Part shown: positions 7,444 through 16,233 of the stretch, piece by piece
Layout: the number at the start of each line of letters is the position of its first letter
Numbering within the stretch: position 1 is the stretch's first letter
Position numbers and translations under genes: made by a program
Assembly (NCBI GenBank): GCA_964498525.1
Contig: CAZCGU010000006.1
Span: 62,001 to 126,000, forward strand
DNA: 64,000 nt
Direction: 5' to 3'
Source of the DNA: DTU098 sp964498525
GTDB lineage: Bacteria; Bacillota; Desulfotomaculia; Desulfotomaculales; Pelotomaculaceae
The notes under the pieces: generated by a model
What the model saw: the letters and a program-made list of their open reading frames with translations, nothing else
Database searches by the model: none
What the model was told of the DNA's origin: nothing

Positions 7444-9876
7444 ATGGGACAAACGGAGGAAACCGGGGCGGCTGCAGTAAAGGAAAAAAATCACAGGAGC
7501 GCAACCATATCCCTGCCCATCACCGGTATGACTTGTGCGGCTTGTTCGGCCAGGGTGGAGCGGGGGCTTAAAAAAACACCGGGCGTTCTGGAAGCCGGCG
7601 TAAATCTGGCCCTGGAGAAGGGGACGGTTAGCTACGATCCCGGCCAAATTTCGCCGGCCGGCCTGGTGGAAAGAATCCGGGACATCGGCTACGATGTGCC
7701 CGAGGAAAAATTGGAACTGGCTGTATCGGGGATGACCTGCGCGGCCTGTTCAGCCAGGGTGGAGAAAAAGCTGAATTCCCTGCCCGGGGTACGGCAGGCG
7801 GCGGTTAACCTGGCCACCGGCAGGGCCGTTATAACCTTTGTACCGGGTCCCATTTCCGCCGGTGAACTGCGCCGGGCAGTGGAGAATCTGGGTTACCAGG
7901 CGCGCCGGACAAGTGAAATAGCCGGGGATGAGGAAAAGCAGGCCAGGCAAAGGGAAATCCGGCTGCAGCTGGTGAGGCTCGTCCTGGCAGCCGTCTTTTC
8001 CCTGCCCCTGCTCTGGATGATGGTGGCTGAACTGGCCGGCTGGCATCAATTCATGCTGGACCCCCGGCTGCAACTGGCTCTGGCTACACCGGTGCAGTTT
8101 GTGGCCGGCTGGCAGTTTTACCGCGGGTCCTATCACGCCCTTAAAACAGGTGGGGCCAATATGGACGTGCTGGTGGCCCTGGGCACTTCCACTGCTTATT
8201 TTTACAGCCTGACGGCGGTGCTCATGGGCTGGAGCACCCTGTATTTTGAGTCCGCCGCCGTAGTCATCACCTTAATCCTGCTGGGCAGGCTTTTAGAGGC
8301 CATAGCCAGGGGGAAAACCTCGGAGGCCATCAAAAAGCTTATGGGCCTGCAGGCTAAAACGGCCCGGGTTATCCGGGACGGACAGGAAGAAGACATACCA
8401 GTGGAAGAGGTTATGGTGGGCGACCTTATCCTGGTCCGGCCCGGGGAGCGGATTCCCGTGGACGGGCTGATCACGGAGGGGCATTCCAGCGTTGACCAGT
8501 CCGTGCTTACCGGGGAAAGTGTGCCGGTGGATAAAGGGCCGGGCGATGAGGTAACCGGCGCGTCCATTAACAAACAGGGGAGTTTCACTTTCCAGGCTAC
8601 CAGGGTGGGGGAAGATACGGCCCTGGCCAGGATCATCCGTCTGGTGGAGGCCGCCCAGGGCTCCAAGGCGCCCATCCAGCGGCTGGCGGACAGGGTTTCC
8701 GGGATTTTTGTACCTGCGGTGGTGGTTGTGGCGCTGCTTACCTTCGGCGGCTGGTACCTGGCCGGGGCGGAGGCAACAACCGCCATGGTGCGTATGATTA
8801 CGGTGCTGGTCGTCGCCTGCCCCTGCGCCCTTGGGCTGGCCACCCCCACCGCCATTATGGTGGGCACGGGGCTGGGCGCGGAAAAAGGAATTTTAATCAA
8901 GGGCGGTGAGCATCTGGAGCGGGCCGGGAAAATCGATACCGTGGTGCTGGACAAAACCGGCACCATCACCCGGGGGGAACCCTCGGTAACCGACCTGCTG
9001 GCGGCGCCGCCCTTTGAAGAAAACGAACTCCTGCTGGGGGTGGCGGCGGGGGAAAGCAAATCGGAACACCCCGTGGGGCAGGCCGTGGTAAAGCGGGCCG
9101 GAGAGGCCGGGCTTGATTTGACGCTGGAAGCCGGGGATTTTAAGGCCGTTCCGGGGCAGGGCATCCGTTTTCAAGCCGGCGGCCGGTTGTGGCATGTGGG
9201 CAACGAAAAACTGGCGGGTTCCAGGAATGTGGATTTGACCGGGGTAATGCCGGTAAAAAACCGCTGGGAAGAAGAGGGGAAAACGGTCATGGTGGCAGTG
9301 GCGGACGACCAATTGGCCGGGCTCATTGCCGTTGCCGACACCGTCAAAGAACATTCCGCCGGGGCCATTGCCGGGCTCAAGCAGCTGGGCCTGGAGGTTT
9401 ACATGCTCACCGGCGACCAGGAACGGACGGCCCGGGCCATTGCCCGGCAGGTGGGAATTGAAGAGGTAATGGCCGAGGTGCTGCCGGAAAATAAGACCGA
9501 AGAAATCATCAAACTAAAAAAAGCAGGCCGGGTTGTGGCTATGGTGGGGGACGGCATCAACGACGCGCCCGCCCTGGCCACCGCCGATACGGGAATGGCC
9601 ATAGGAACGGGTACGGACGTGGCCATGGAAAGCGCTTCGATTACCCTGATCAGCGGCGACCTGCGCGCCATTGTCCACGCCATCAAGCTATCCCGTCAGA
9701 CCCTGCGTAAAATCAAGCAAAACCTGTTCTGGGCCTTCTTTTATAATCTGGTGGGCATACCCCTGGCCATATTTGGTGTCTTTACCCCCGTCATGGCGGG
9801 TATGGCTATGGCTTTAAGCTCTGTTTCGGTGGTAACCAATTCCCTGCTGTTAAAACGCTACAACCCCGAAGCTTAA
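7444..9876 (+). CDS. copA: Copper-exporting P1B-1 ATPase
   Basis: This 810-aa Cu(I) pump has two N-terminal heavy-metal-associated domains, each with GMTCAACS (CxxC at about 31-34 and 99-102). Eight transmembrane helices, the transport site CPCALG (Cys459), DKTGTI (Asp503) and GDGINDAPAL follow. ATG 7444 is preceded by GGAGG at 8-nt spacing; the TTG two codons earlier sits too close to it. It lies downstream of csoR with a 141-bp leader, and copZ follows. Confidence 0.95.
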   Translation: MGQTEETGAAAVKEKNHRSATISLPITGMTCAACSARVERGLKKTPGVLEAGVNLALEKGTVSYDPGQISPAGLVERIRDIGYDVPEEKLELAVSGMTCAACSARVEKKLNSLPGVRQAAVNLATGRAVITFVPGPISAGELRRAVENLGYQARRTSEIAGDEEKQARQREIRLQLVRLVLAAVFSLPLLWMMVAELAGWHQFMLDPRLQLALATPVQFVAGWQFYRGSYHALKTGGANMDVLVALGTSTAYFYSLTAVLMGWSTLYFESAAVVITLILLGRLLEAIARGKTSEAIKKLMGLQAKTARVIRDGQEEDIPVEEVMVGDLILVRPGERIPVDGLITEGHSSVDQSVLTGESVPVDKGPGDEVTGASINKQGSFTFQATRVGEDTALARIIRLVEAAQGSKAPIQRLADRVSGIFVPAVVVVALLTFGGWYLAGAEATTAMVRMITVLVVACPCALGLATPTAIMVGTGLGAEKGILIKGGEHLERAGKIDTVVLDKTGTITRGEPSVTDLLAAPPFEENELLLGVAAGESKSEHPVGQAVVKRAGEAGLDLTLEAGDFKAVPGQGIRFQAGGRLWHVGNEKLAGSRNVDLTGVMPVKNRWEEEGKTVMVAVADDQLAGLIAVADTVKEHSAGAIAGLKQLGLEVYMLTGDQERTARAIARQVGIEEVMAEVLPENKTEEIIKLKKAGRVVAMVGDGINDAPALATADTGMAIGTGTDVAMESASITLISGDLRAIVHAIKLSRQTLRKIKQNLFWAFFYNLVGIPLAIFGVFTPVMAGMAMALSSVSVVTNSLLLKRYNPEA

Positions 9877-10075
9877 CAACATGGGGGGCTTAAAAGGGAG
9901 CGTACCAGAAATAATAATAAACAAGATGAGACTGCTAAAAAAGGGGATGCCTCCTGTTAGCAAACGAAGTGTCAGCCCCACCGGGCGACCCTCAAATAAG
10001 ACAGGGGGTACCCGGGGCTGGGTGGACCTGGAACAAAGGGATTGCACAAGTCATAACAAAGAAGGAGGTGTAAAA
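9877..10075 (+). other. Leader between copA and copZ
   Basis: 199 bp without a gene. A G/C-rich stretch around 9990-10030 contains GGGGGTACCCGGGG, a palindromic GGGTACCC core that could be a second CsoR-type site or the foot of an RNA hairpin. I recognise no known RNA family. The strong GAAGGAGGTG ribosome site of copZ ends it. Confidence 0.4.
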
Positions 10076-10276
10076 ATGGCAGGGATTAAACTAACTGTTG
10101 AAGGTATGAGCTGCAGCCATTGCCAAAAGGCGGTTGAAAAAGCCCTGAAGGAAATTGAGGGTGTAGAAAAAGTACAGGTGGATCTGGAGAAAAAGGAAGT
10201 TGTGGTAACCGGTTCCGCTGCCCGGGAAAAACTGGCTGAAGCCATTGCAGAGGCAGGGTATGAAGTAGTAGATTGA
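10076..10276 (+). CDS. copZ: Copper chaperone
   Basis: This 66-aa Atx1-like ferredoxin fold carries the Cu(I) site GMSCSHC (Cys13, Cys16). It ferries Cu(I) to the N-terminal domains of CopA. The start at 10076 follows AAGGAGGTG. It ends the copper operon and is followed by a terminator. Confidence 0.95.
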   Translation: MAGIKLTVEGMSCSHCQKAVEKALKEIEGVEKVQVDLEKKEVVVTGSAAREKLAEAIAEAGYEVVD

Positions 10277-10306
10277 CAACAGACTGCCTTTTCCAAAAAC
10301 AAGCAA

Positions 10307-10341
10307 ACGGCGCCCCGTATAACGGCCGCCGTCCTTTTTTT
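10307..10341 (+). terminator. Rho-independent terminator after copZ
   Basis: ACGGCG (10307-10312) pairs with CGCCGT (10327-10332), followed by a T7 run at 10335-10341. Confidence 0.75.
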
Positions 10342-10762
10342 GTCCGCTGACAAAAAAGTACATGGATCATATTCTTTCGGTGCTCCTGTTTTACCTGGGA
10401 ACAGGTACTTGAATAATCATATCAAGGCGGTCGAATATCGCGCATTTAATTGCGCGCTGACGAATATTACGAGCGGGGTCAATGGCTGGTGCGGGGCGGG
10501 GGCGGGTTCTTGCCGCAACAGGCTATCTTCCGTTGCCGGGCAAAGGGCGGGGGAGTCGCACGGCTAATCGCGTAAGGTACGCACAGCCAAAATCTTAACC
10601 CCACAGAGGCTTTGCTCCGTGGGGTTAAATTTCTGACAGCCAAATCCTGACTGCCCCAAATTTTGACTTACCCTTCCTTTAACCATCGGTAACCACCGTT
10701 AACCACCGGGTAAGGGCTGGTTTCGGGCACAATATTAGCCGGCTTCCTTTGCCCCCACCTTT
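10342..10762. other. Intergenic region with strong hairpin and short repeats
   Basis: 421 bp with no credible gene. A perfect 10-bp inverted repeat (TTAACCCCAC 10595-10604 with 10619-10628) could end transcription from either side. Around 10679-10709 three near-copies of TAACCAYCG(G/T) follow each other. The 75-codon frame at 10340-10567 has no ribosome site. Confidence 0.5.
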
Positions 10763-12172
10763 TTAAGCTCTCCCTTCCTGGCAGGGCTGGTGACTATTTT
10801 CCCGGGCTGCCCCGGTGGATTCATCAATGGGCTCGCTTTTCGGCAGGTTTTTCATTTCCAGGAAAACAAGGGTTGCCGTCAGTATTACAGCCAGGCCGTC
10901 GGCAATGGGCGCCGTTCTCCATACGCCGTCAATCCCCCAGTAATGGGGCAGGATTAAAAGCAGGGGGATAAACAACAGGGCTTGCCTGGACAGGCTTAAA
11001 ATGGAGGACTGAACCGGTTTGCCCACAGCCTGAAAGTAATTTGAACCTATTATTTGAAACCCTACGACCGGAAACAGCGCAAAGAAGGTCAGCATGGCGC
11101 CGGAGGTCAATTCCGTAAGGGCGGTATCTCCCCTGCTGAACAGGCTTATTATTTGGACCGGCCAGATATTGATAATAAGGTAGCCGGTAAGGGCAATCAA
11201 GGTGCCGGCGATCACCGCTTTCTTAAAGGTTTCTTTCACCCTGTGGTACTGCCGGGCGCCGTAATTAAAACCAATTAAAGGCTGGGCCCCTTGGCTTAAG
11301 CCCACTATAGGCATGAACATCAGGGCGGCAATGCTCATCATAATGCCCACGGCTGAAAGGGCCAGATCCCCGCCGTAAGTCCGCAGGGTATTGTTTAAAA
11401 TGGATTGCTGGATACTGTGGGCGATTTGCATGGCAAAGGGGGCAAAACCGATGGACACGATGCTCAAGAGGACAGGTGCCTTGAGCTTGAGGTTTTTTAA
11501 CCTTATTTTCACCAGGCTGCGGCCCGACAGAAAATAGCTCACAACCCAGGTCGCTGAAAACAGTTGACCGGAAACAGTGGCCAGAGCCGACCCCCGGATT
11601 CCCAGCCCCAGTTTGAAAATAAAAATGTAGTTTAAAATCACATTGATTAAGGCGCCGGTTACCTGGGTCAACATGGACAGCCTGGGATTGCCTTCCGCCC
11701 GGATAAAGTTATTCATGCCCATGCTGATGGAACCAAAAACAGATCCCAGCATAACAATCTGAACGAAATCCCGGGCGTAGGGTAAAACCTCCGGGCTGGC
11801 CCCGAAGATCGTCAGGATCTGATCGGGAAAGAGGAAGTAGATTACAGTGATAATTAAGGGCAGGATAACTAACATTATGGCGCCGTTACCGGCTACTTTT
11901 TCCGCTTCTTCTGTTTTCTGCTGCCCCAGCCGGATTGAGATCAGGGCGGTGGCGCCAATACCAATCAAGATGGAAACAGCCAGTAAAACGAGCATGATCG
12001 GGAAAGCCACGGTTGTTGCCGCTATGGCGATTGAACCGACTCCCCGCCCCACGAAGATCCTGTCCACAATGTTGTAAAGGGCGTTAACCAGCATCGCCAC
12101 GATGGCGGGCAGGGAAAATTTCCAGAGCAGTTTATTGATGTTTTGATCGCGCATTTCCATGCTGTTATTCAT
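10763..12172 (-). CDS. MATE-family multidrug efflux transporter
   Basis: This 469-aa protein has about 12 transmembrane helices and two MatE halves (an N-half start like NINKLLWKFSLPAIVAMLVNALYNIVDRIF, and GLSQGAQPLIGFNYGAR in the second half), close to the MepA branch. It exports cationic drugs by H+ or Na+ antiport. Its start lies one base after the stop of the upstream MarR gene, so the two are one transcript and the regulator is its likely repressor. Confidence 0.92.
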   Translation of the reverse strand: MNNSMEMRDQNINKLLWKFSLPAIVAMLVNALYNIVDRIFVGRGVGSIAIAATTVAFPIMLVLLAVSILIGIGATALISIRLGQQKTEEAEKVAGNGAIMLVILPLIITVIYFLFPDQILTIFGASPEVLPYARDFVQIVMLGSVFGSISMGMNNFIRAEGNPRLSMLTQVTGALINVILNYIFIFKLGLGIRGSALATVSGQLFSATWVVSYFLSGRSLVKIRLKNLKLKAPVLLSIVSIGFAPFAMQIAHSIQQSILNNTLRTYGGDLALSAVGIMMSIAALMFMPIVGLSQGAQPLIGFNYGARQYHRVKETFKKAVIAGTLIALTGYLIINIWPVQIISLFSRGDTALTELTSGAMLTFFALFPVVGFQIIGSNYFQAVGKPVQSSILSLSRQALLFIPLLLILPHYWGIDGVWRTAPIADGLAVILTATLVFLEMKNLPKSEPIDESTGAARENSHQPCQEGRA

Positions 12173-12173
12173 T

Positions 12174-12638
12174 TTAATCCACCTGTAATTTTTTCATAAA
12201 TTCCACTGCAAAACGCAGGCTGGCCGTGAATTGTTTCAGTTGTTCCGGGTCGGCGTCACGGAAAATAGAACACAGGTTTTGGATGTAGCTGTCCATGATT
12301 TTACCCATTTCACCTCTTCCGGCGGGGGTGAGGGAGATCAGCAGCTTTCGCCTGTCCTGGGGATCATCGCAGCGTTCAACCAGGCCCATTTCCTCCAGCT
12401 GGTCGATCAGCGCCGTCAGGCTGCCCCGTTCGATATCCAGCATCTTGCCAATTTCGGTTGGGATGAGGTGTTCATACTGGTATAATACACTGATAATCTT
12501 AACATGATTCTTTTTTAGCAGGGGGTAGCAATCATAATACCGGCGGTAATGGGATAAAAATTTTTTATGAAAGATACCTGAAAAGGTGAACAATAAATTG
12601 TGCAACTCTTTAGCTTCCTGGAAATTCATCGGCACCAC
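12174..12638 (-). CDS. MarR-family regulator of the MATE exporter
   Basis: This 154-aa MarR-type winged helix contains PTEIGKMLDIERGSLTALIDQLE (helix-turn-helix) and DRRKLLISLTPAGRG (wing). GTG 12638 is the longest start; an ATG three codons in (12629) is equally possible because the GGTGGTG stretch overlaps both. Three GAATAC repeats upstream may be its binding sites. Confidence 0.88.
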   Translation of the reverse strand: MVPMNFQEAKELHNLLFTFSGIFHKKFLSHYRRYYDCYPLLKKNHVKIISVLYQYEHLIPTEIGKMLDIERGSLTALIDQLEEMGLVERCDDPQDRRKLLISLTPAGRGEMGKIMDSYIQNLCSIFRDADPEQLKQFTASLRFAVEFMKKLQVD

Positions 12639-12651
12639 CGTTATTTGCTTG

Positions 12652-12689
12652 GAATACTAACATTAAGAATACTGACAAATAAAGAATAC
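12652..12689. promoter_or_regulatory. Three spaced GAATAC repeats upstream of the MarR-MATE operon
   Basis: GAATAC occurs at 12652, 12667 and 12684 (spacings 15 and 17 bp) just upstream of the MarR start. Regular spacing in a promoter region suggests regulator binding; this is inferred. Confidence 0.4.
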
Positions 12690-12743
12690 ATCATAAAATA
12701 CCACAAAAAATTTATTATGTCAATGGAACAAGGACACAAAACA

Positions 12744-12767
12744 GCGCCGGGGGGTATCCCCCGGCGC
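12744..12767. repeat. GC hairpin
   Basis: GCGCCGGGGG at 12744-12753 pairs perfectly with CCCCCGGCGC at 12758-12767 over a 4-nt loop. With the adjacent hairpin it separates the MarR-MATE operon from the small gene at 12840. No T-run follows directly. Confidence 0.6.
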
Positions 12768-12788
12768 CGTGGTGTCAGGCGGCTGACG

Positions 12789-12824
12789 AAAACAATTAAC
12801 GGGGCCTTTAAAAAACAGCCCCGT
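12789..12824 (-). terminator. Probable terminator of the 39-aa gene
   Basis: On the minus strand ACGGGGC (12824-12818) pairs with GCCCCGT (12805-12799), followed by TAATTGTTTT. It lies 15 bp after the stop codon of the small gene at 12840. Confidence 0.5.
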
Positions 12825-12839
12825 TTGAGGGTCAAGTTA

Positions 12840-12959
12840 TTAAATGAATCCGAACAGGAAGAAAAATATAATTATGACGATTAAAAAAGTGAAAAAGAAA
12901 GAAAAGCTAAACGATCCGGATATACCGCCGCCCATTCCTCCGCCGGTACCAAATGCCAT
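12840..12959 (-). CDS. 39-aa glycine-rich small membrane protein (YjcZ-like)
   Basis: This short gene has a textbook AAGGAGGT ribosome site 9 nt upstream of ATG 12959. The protein begins with MAFGTGGGMGGG and then has one hydrophobic helix rich in Phe and Ile. That glycine-rich head plus a single C-terminal span is the layout of the tiny YjcZ/YnzG-type proteins of spore formers, associated with the spore coat. The assignment is by pattern, since the sequence is too short for certainty. Confidence 0.65.
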   Translation of the reverse strand: MAFGTGGGMGGGISGSFSFSFFFTFLIVIIIFFFLFGFI

Positions 12960-13052
12960 AAGGTAACTACCTCCTTATAAACTTTTTTTTATAATATGTT
13001 TTTCAGGAGTGTTCTGTTACAGGCGATAGTCCTTATTTCAAGGATATTCCAC

Positions 13053-13823
13053 TTATTCCTTTTTCTTAAGCCTTTTTAGTTTCAGGTACAGGACGGCGGC
13101 AACAGCAATTAAGACAAGGCTGACCAGCTGAGCTACCCTGACAGGCCCCAGATAAAGGCTGTCCAGTCGCAACCCCTCAATAAAAAACCGTCCGGCGGAA
13201 TAAAGGGCCAGGTAGGATAGAAAAACCTGGCCGGGGAAAAACCGGCGCCGGATTAAAACCATTAACAGGGCAAAGACTAGCAGGTTCCAGAGGGATTCGT
13301 ACAAAAAAGTAGGATGGTAATATTGTCCTTGAATCAGCATTTGATTCTGGATGAACGCCGGAAAGCGGCCGATGAATTCCCGGGTTACCGGGCCGCCGTA
13401 AGCTTCCTGGTTCATGAAATTGCCCCAGCGACCGATGGCCTGGCCCAGAATGATACTGGGGGCAAAGACATCACTGATTTCCCAAAAACCGAGCCTTTGT
13501 TTACGCACGTAAAAATAACCGGCCAGAAAGCCCCCAATCAGGCCCCCGTGAATAGCCAGGCCGCCGTGCCAGGTGGCAAATATCTCCAGGGGATTAAGTC
13601 TGTAATACTCCCAGCTAAAAACCACGTAGTAAAGCCTGGCCGTAATAATTGCCGCCGGTATAATCAAGATCAACATGTTTAAAATATGTTCGGGATTAAT
13701 ACCCTTGCGGGACGCGTTGTAGTAAGCCAGAACTGTCCCGGTGATGAAAGCGGAAGTCATAATAACCCCGTACCAGTAAATGGTCAAAGGTCCTATTTGA
13801 ACGGCAACTGGATCGAGCACCAA
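13053..13823 (-). CDS. lgt: Prolipoprotein diacylglyceryl transferase
   Basis: This 256-aa membrane enzyme transfers diacylglycerol from phosphatidylglycerol to the lipobox cysteine of prolipoproteins. The Lgt signature GRWGNFMNQEAYGG (about 130-143) is present, as are the early HGG motif (ATWHGGLAIHGG) and about seven transmembrane segments. Stand-alone gene with a GGAGGAAA ribosome site. Confidence 0.95.
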   Translation of the reverse strand: MVLDPVAVQIGPLTIYWYGVIMTSAFITGTVLAYYNASRKGINPEHILNMLILIIPAAIITARLYYVVFSWEYYRLNPLEIFATWHGGLAIHGGLIGGFLAGYFYVRKQRLGFWEISDVFAPSIILGQAIGRWGNFMNQEAYGGPVTREFIGRFPAFIQNQMLIQGQYYHPTFLYESLWNLLVFALLMVLIRRRFFPGQVFLSYLALYSAGRFFIEGLRLDSLYLGPVRVAQLVSLVLIAVAAVLYLKLKRLKKKE

Positions 13824-14129
13824 TATTTCCTCCAGGCGGTTAACTTTTCTCCCATCATAATATAGGCGATAAAGGTTTTACAACCGGTTTTATATATTTT
13901 CTGCGCGGGTTCATAATTCTATACTCCTTGCATTATCCCGGGACTTCCCCGGGAAAACCAGCTTTTTACTGAAAGCGGCAGGAAATTTCAAGATCTTCCA
14001 GAATAGCCAGGAATAAAGAAGGAAGTAATAAAAAAAGTTACAATTAAGAAAATAAAAAGGAAGAAAGAATAGAGAATAAGGAAGAAAGTAATCAAAAGAG
14101 GAACAAATAGATATAAGGGACAGATACAC
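13824..14129. other. Divergent region between lgt and pcm with a polypurine tract
   Basis: 306 bp without a gene. It holds a 7-bp perfect hairpin (TCCCGGG 13936-13942 with 13948-13954). A stretch of about 95 nt at 14015-14110 has hardly any C on the plus strand (long GGAAGAAAG-type runs). A 263-codon frame crosses this region on the minus strand (13911-14702), but it overlaps pcm and has no support. Confidence 0.5.
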
Positions 14130-14816
14130 ATGAGAAACAAACAGGGGGTGTTTGACTTCGACAGCTCCGATCAACGTTTTAGGGAACGCCGTCTTATGGT
14201 GGAAAACCAGCTCAAGCTGCGCGGTATCCGGAATGAGGCTGTTCTTGAAAGTATGCTTGCCGTGCCCCGCCACTGTTTTGTAACAGACGACTTGCAAAAA
14301 TATGCTTATTTGGACGGACCCCTGCCCATCGGGGAAGGGCAGACCATCAGCCAGCCTTACATTGTTGCGCTCATGGCCGAGATCCTGGAACCCTCCCCCG
14401 GGGACAGAGTTTTGGAAATAGGAACCGGTTCCGGCTATGCCGCGGCCGTTCTGGCGCAAATGGTTGCCAAAGTCTATACCATCGAGCGCCACGCGAGACT
14501 TGCCGCCAGGGCGCAGGAGGTTTTTCAGACCCTGAACTACGGGAATATAATCACCCGGGTTGGTGACGGGACCAAAGGGTGGCTGGAAGAAGCGCCCTTC
14601 GAGGGTATCATTGTATCGGCCGGCGCGCCGGCGGTGCCCAGGACCCTGCGCAACCAGCTTAAGCCGGGGGGACGCCTGGTTATTCCCGCCGGCGACAGGC
14701 ACTGCCAGGAATTAATTCTGGTCCGGTGCGGCGAAGACGGCGGCTTTACAGAGCAGAAAATGGGGGAAGTGGTATTTGTGCCCCTGATAGGCGAGGAAGG
14801 CTGGTACCGGGAATAA
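14130..14816 (+). CDS. pcm: Protein-L-isoaspartate O-methyltransferase
   Basis: This 228-aa SAM-dependent repair enzyme methylates isoaspartyl residues in damaged proteins. Motifs seen are the pre-I PIGEGQTISQPYIVA, motif I VLEIGTGSGYAAAVLA, and post-I VYTIERHARL. Length fits the bacterial family. It sits immediately left of the defence island and probably marks the backbone side of the boundary. Confidence 0.95.
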   Translation: MRNKQGVFDFDSSDQRFRERRLMVENQLKLRGIRNEAVLESMLAVPRHCFVTDDLQKYAYLDGPLPIGEGQTISQPYIVALMAEILEPSPGDRVLEIGTGSGYAAAVLAQMVAKVYTIERHARLAARAQEVFQTLNYGNIITRVGDGTKGWLEEAPFEGIIVSAGAPAVPRTLRNQLKPGGRLVIPAGDRHCQELILVRCGEDGGFTEQKMGEVVFVPLIGEEGWYRE

Positions 14817-14910
14817 AACTTGTAAATTACATCCCGCTTGCGCATACAGTCATTTCCATCTCAATAGAAGTTTATCATACGGTAAGAGTCTTTCAATGTG
14901 CCTTCACGGC

Positions 14911-14939
14911 TGTTTGCCGCATGATCTATTTGTTATAAT
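14911..14939 (+). promoter_or_regulatory. Candidate promoter of the BREX operon
   Basis: TATAAT at 14934-14939 with a weak -35-like TGTTTG at 14911-14916 (17-bp spacer), 60 bp upstream of brxA. A second -10-like TATAAT lies 16 bp downstream. The strong -10 with poor -35 suggests activator help or low basal expression, which is inferred. Confidence 0.45.
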
Positions 14940-14998
14940 ATTAGCTATATAATGAAATAAAATGAAATAATTAGATTAAAAAGAAAAAGAGGCGGCAA

Positions 14999-15598
14999 GT
15001 GAAAGAAAAAATCTACAGCTCCAGAATTAAAAAAGCCCCTTTTACTTTTTTTGAGCTGAAAAAAGCGGCAGCCCTGGCCCTGAAGGGTTTTAGCCAGGCT
15101 GAAATCAAAGAAATAGTGGTGCGCGACAACCTCTTTCAGGTAAACACCGATGGCCGCAAAAAGGAACTGGTGCGGATAGTCTTAAAAAGAATGCAGGCTT
15201 TGGACCAGTTTTTACTGCAGCAGTTGGTTAACGGAAGCGCGACGACAGGCAAGCTGATTGTCCTTTACGCCATCATCAAAACCGATCGGCTGTTTTTTGA
15301 ATTTATGAACGAAGTGTTTAAAGAAAAACTGATTATCCGGGACTATACCCTGGCTGATAAAGACTTTCACAATTTCTTTGCCGGAAAAAGAGAACAGAGC
15401 CGGCAGTTGGCTGCCTGGCGTGAATACACATTCTACAAGATAAAACAAGTGTACATCCGGGTCCTTTATGAGGCAGGCCTGATTAAAGACAAAAAAAACA
15501 GGGAAATTGTCAAACCGCTCCTGGATCAATCCTTGATTGACAACTGGTTGTCCCGGGGCGATGGTATTATCGTCAATATACTACACGGGCATAACTAG
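14999..15598 (+). CDS. brxA: BREX protein BrxA (DUF1819)
   Basis: This 199-aa first gene of a type 1 BREX operon is recognised by length, position and DUF1819-like sequence (KKAPFTFFELKKAAALALKGFS start; later REYTFYKIKQVYIRVLYEAGL). BrxA is a small winged-helix-type protein of the phage-exclusion complex whose biochemical role is not settled. The start is GTG behind GGCGG. A 30-bp gap separates it from brxB. Confidence 0.85.
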   Translation: MKEKIYSSRIKKAPFTFFELKKAAALALKGFSQAEIKEIVVRDNLFQVNTDGRKKELVRIVLKRMQALDQFLLQQLVNGSATTGKLIVLYAIIKTDRLFFEFMNEVFKEKLIIRDYTLADKDFHNFFAGKREQSRQLAAWREYTFYKIKQVYIRVLYEAGLIKDKKNREIVKPLLDQSLIDNWLSRGDGIIVNILHGHN

Positions 15599-15628
15599 CG
15601 TTCCTGGCAAGAAACGAGGGATAAAGCC

Positions 15629-16213
15629 ATGAAGACTATCCACGAAAGGCTGGACGCCATCATCCCGGAAATACAAAAGAAATCCTTCCGGGAAAATAAA
15701 GGTCTGGGCAATGAGGTCGGGTTTTATATTTTTGATTATGAACCCGCTTATGAAATGCTGGTCCGTGACTATGTCGCTTTTTTAGTGGAGAAGTTCAAAA
15801 GCGGCAGCGGCGGCTTCAAAATAAAAGAGTTCGATCTTTATGAGATCATGCTGGCCATCCTTGCAGAAAAGGGGTTTCTGGCCAAAAACATCGAGATGGA
15901 AGTCCAAAAGGGCAGCGAACACGTTTTTAAGGCCACCAAAAAGGCCTTAAGGCTCACCGACAGTAACGATCTGATTGTTCAGTACATTCGTAATAGAGTG
16001 GAAAAGGACGACGTTATCTTCCTTACCGGCGTCGGCAAGGCCTGGCCGATAATCCGGTCCCACACTGTCTTGAATAACCTGCACGCGGTAGTTGAACAGG
16101 TACCGCTGGTGATGTTTTTCCCCGGCACCTACGACGGGTTGGAACTGGTCCTGCTGGACGAAATCAAAGACGACAATTATTACCGGGCTTTTAGATTGGT
16201 GGAGAAATTTTAG
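15629..16213 (+). CDS. brxB: BREX protein BrxB (DUF1788)
   Basis: This 194-aa DUF1788 protein has the conserved N-terminal RLDAIIPEIQK and the core DDVIFLTGVGKAWPIIRSH, then FFPGTYDG. BrxB is thought to bridge BrxC and PglZ in the BREX complex. It stops two bases before the first possible brxC start codon, consistent with a single transcript. Confidence 0.88.
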   Translation: MKTIHERLDAIIPEIQKKSFRENKGLGNEVGFYIFDYEPAYEMLVRDYVAFLVEKFKSGSGGFKIKEFDLYEIMLAILAEKGFLAKNIEMEVQKGSEHVFKATKKALRLTDSNDLIVQYIRNRVEKDDVIFLTGVGKAWPIIRSHTVLNNLHAVVEQVPLVMFFPGTYDGLELVLLDEIKDDNYYRAFRLVEKF

Positions 16214-16233
16214 CTATGCGGGGGTGTGCGAGT

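Noticed and set aside
9881..10075. 65-codon N-terminal extension of copZ
   Set aside because: CopZ is normally 65-70 aa, and GAAGGAGGTG precedes ATG 10076.
10679..10709. Possible CRISPR-like short repeats
   Set aside because: Three adjacent 10-bp near-copies without spacers; not a CRISPR array. No CRISPR arrays or cas genes were seen in the window.
13911..14702. 263-codon open frame on the minus strand
   Set aside because: It lies opposite pcm, has low-complexity Phe/Ser/Leu-rich ends from the polypurine tract and no ribosome site.
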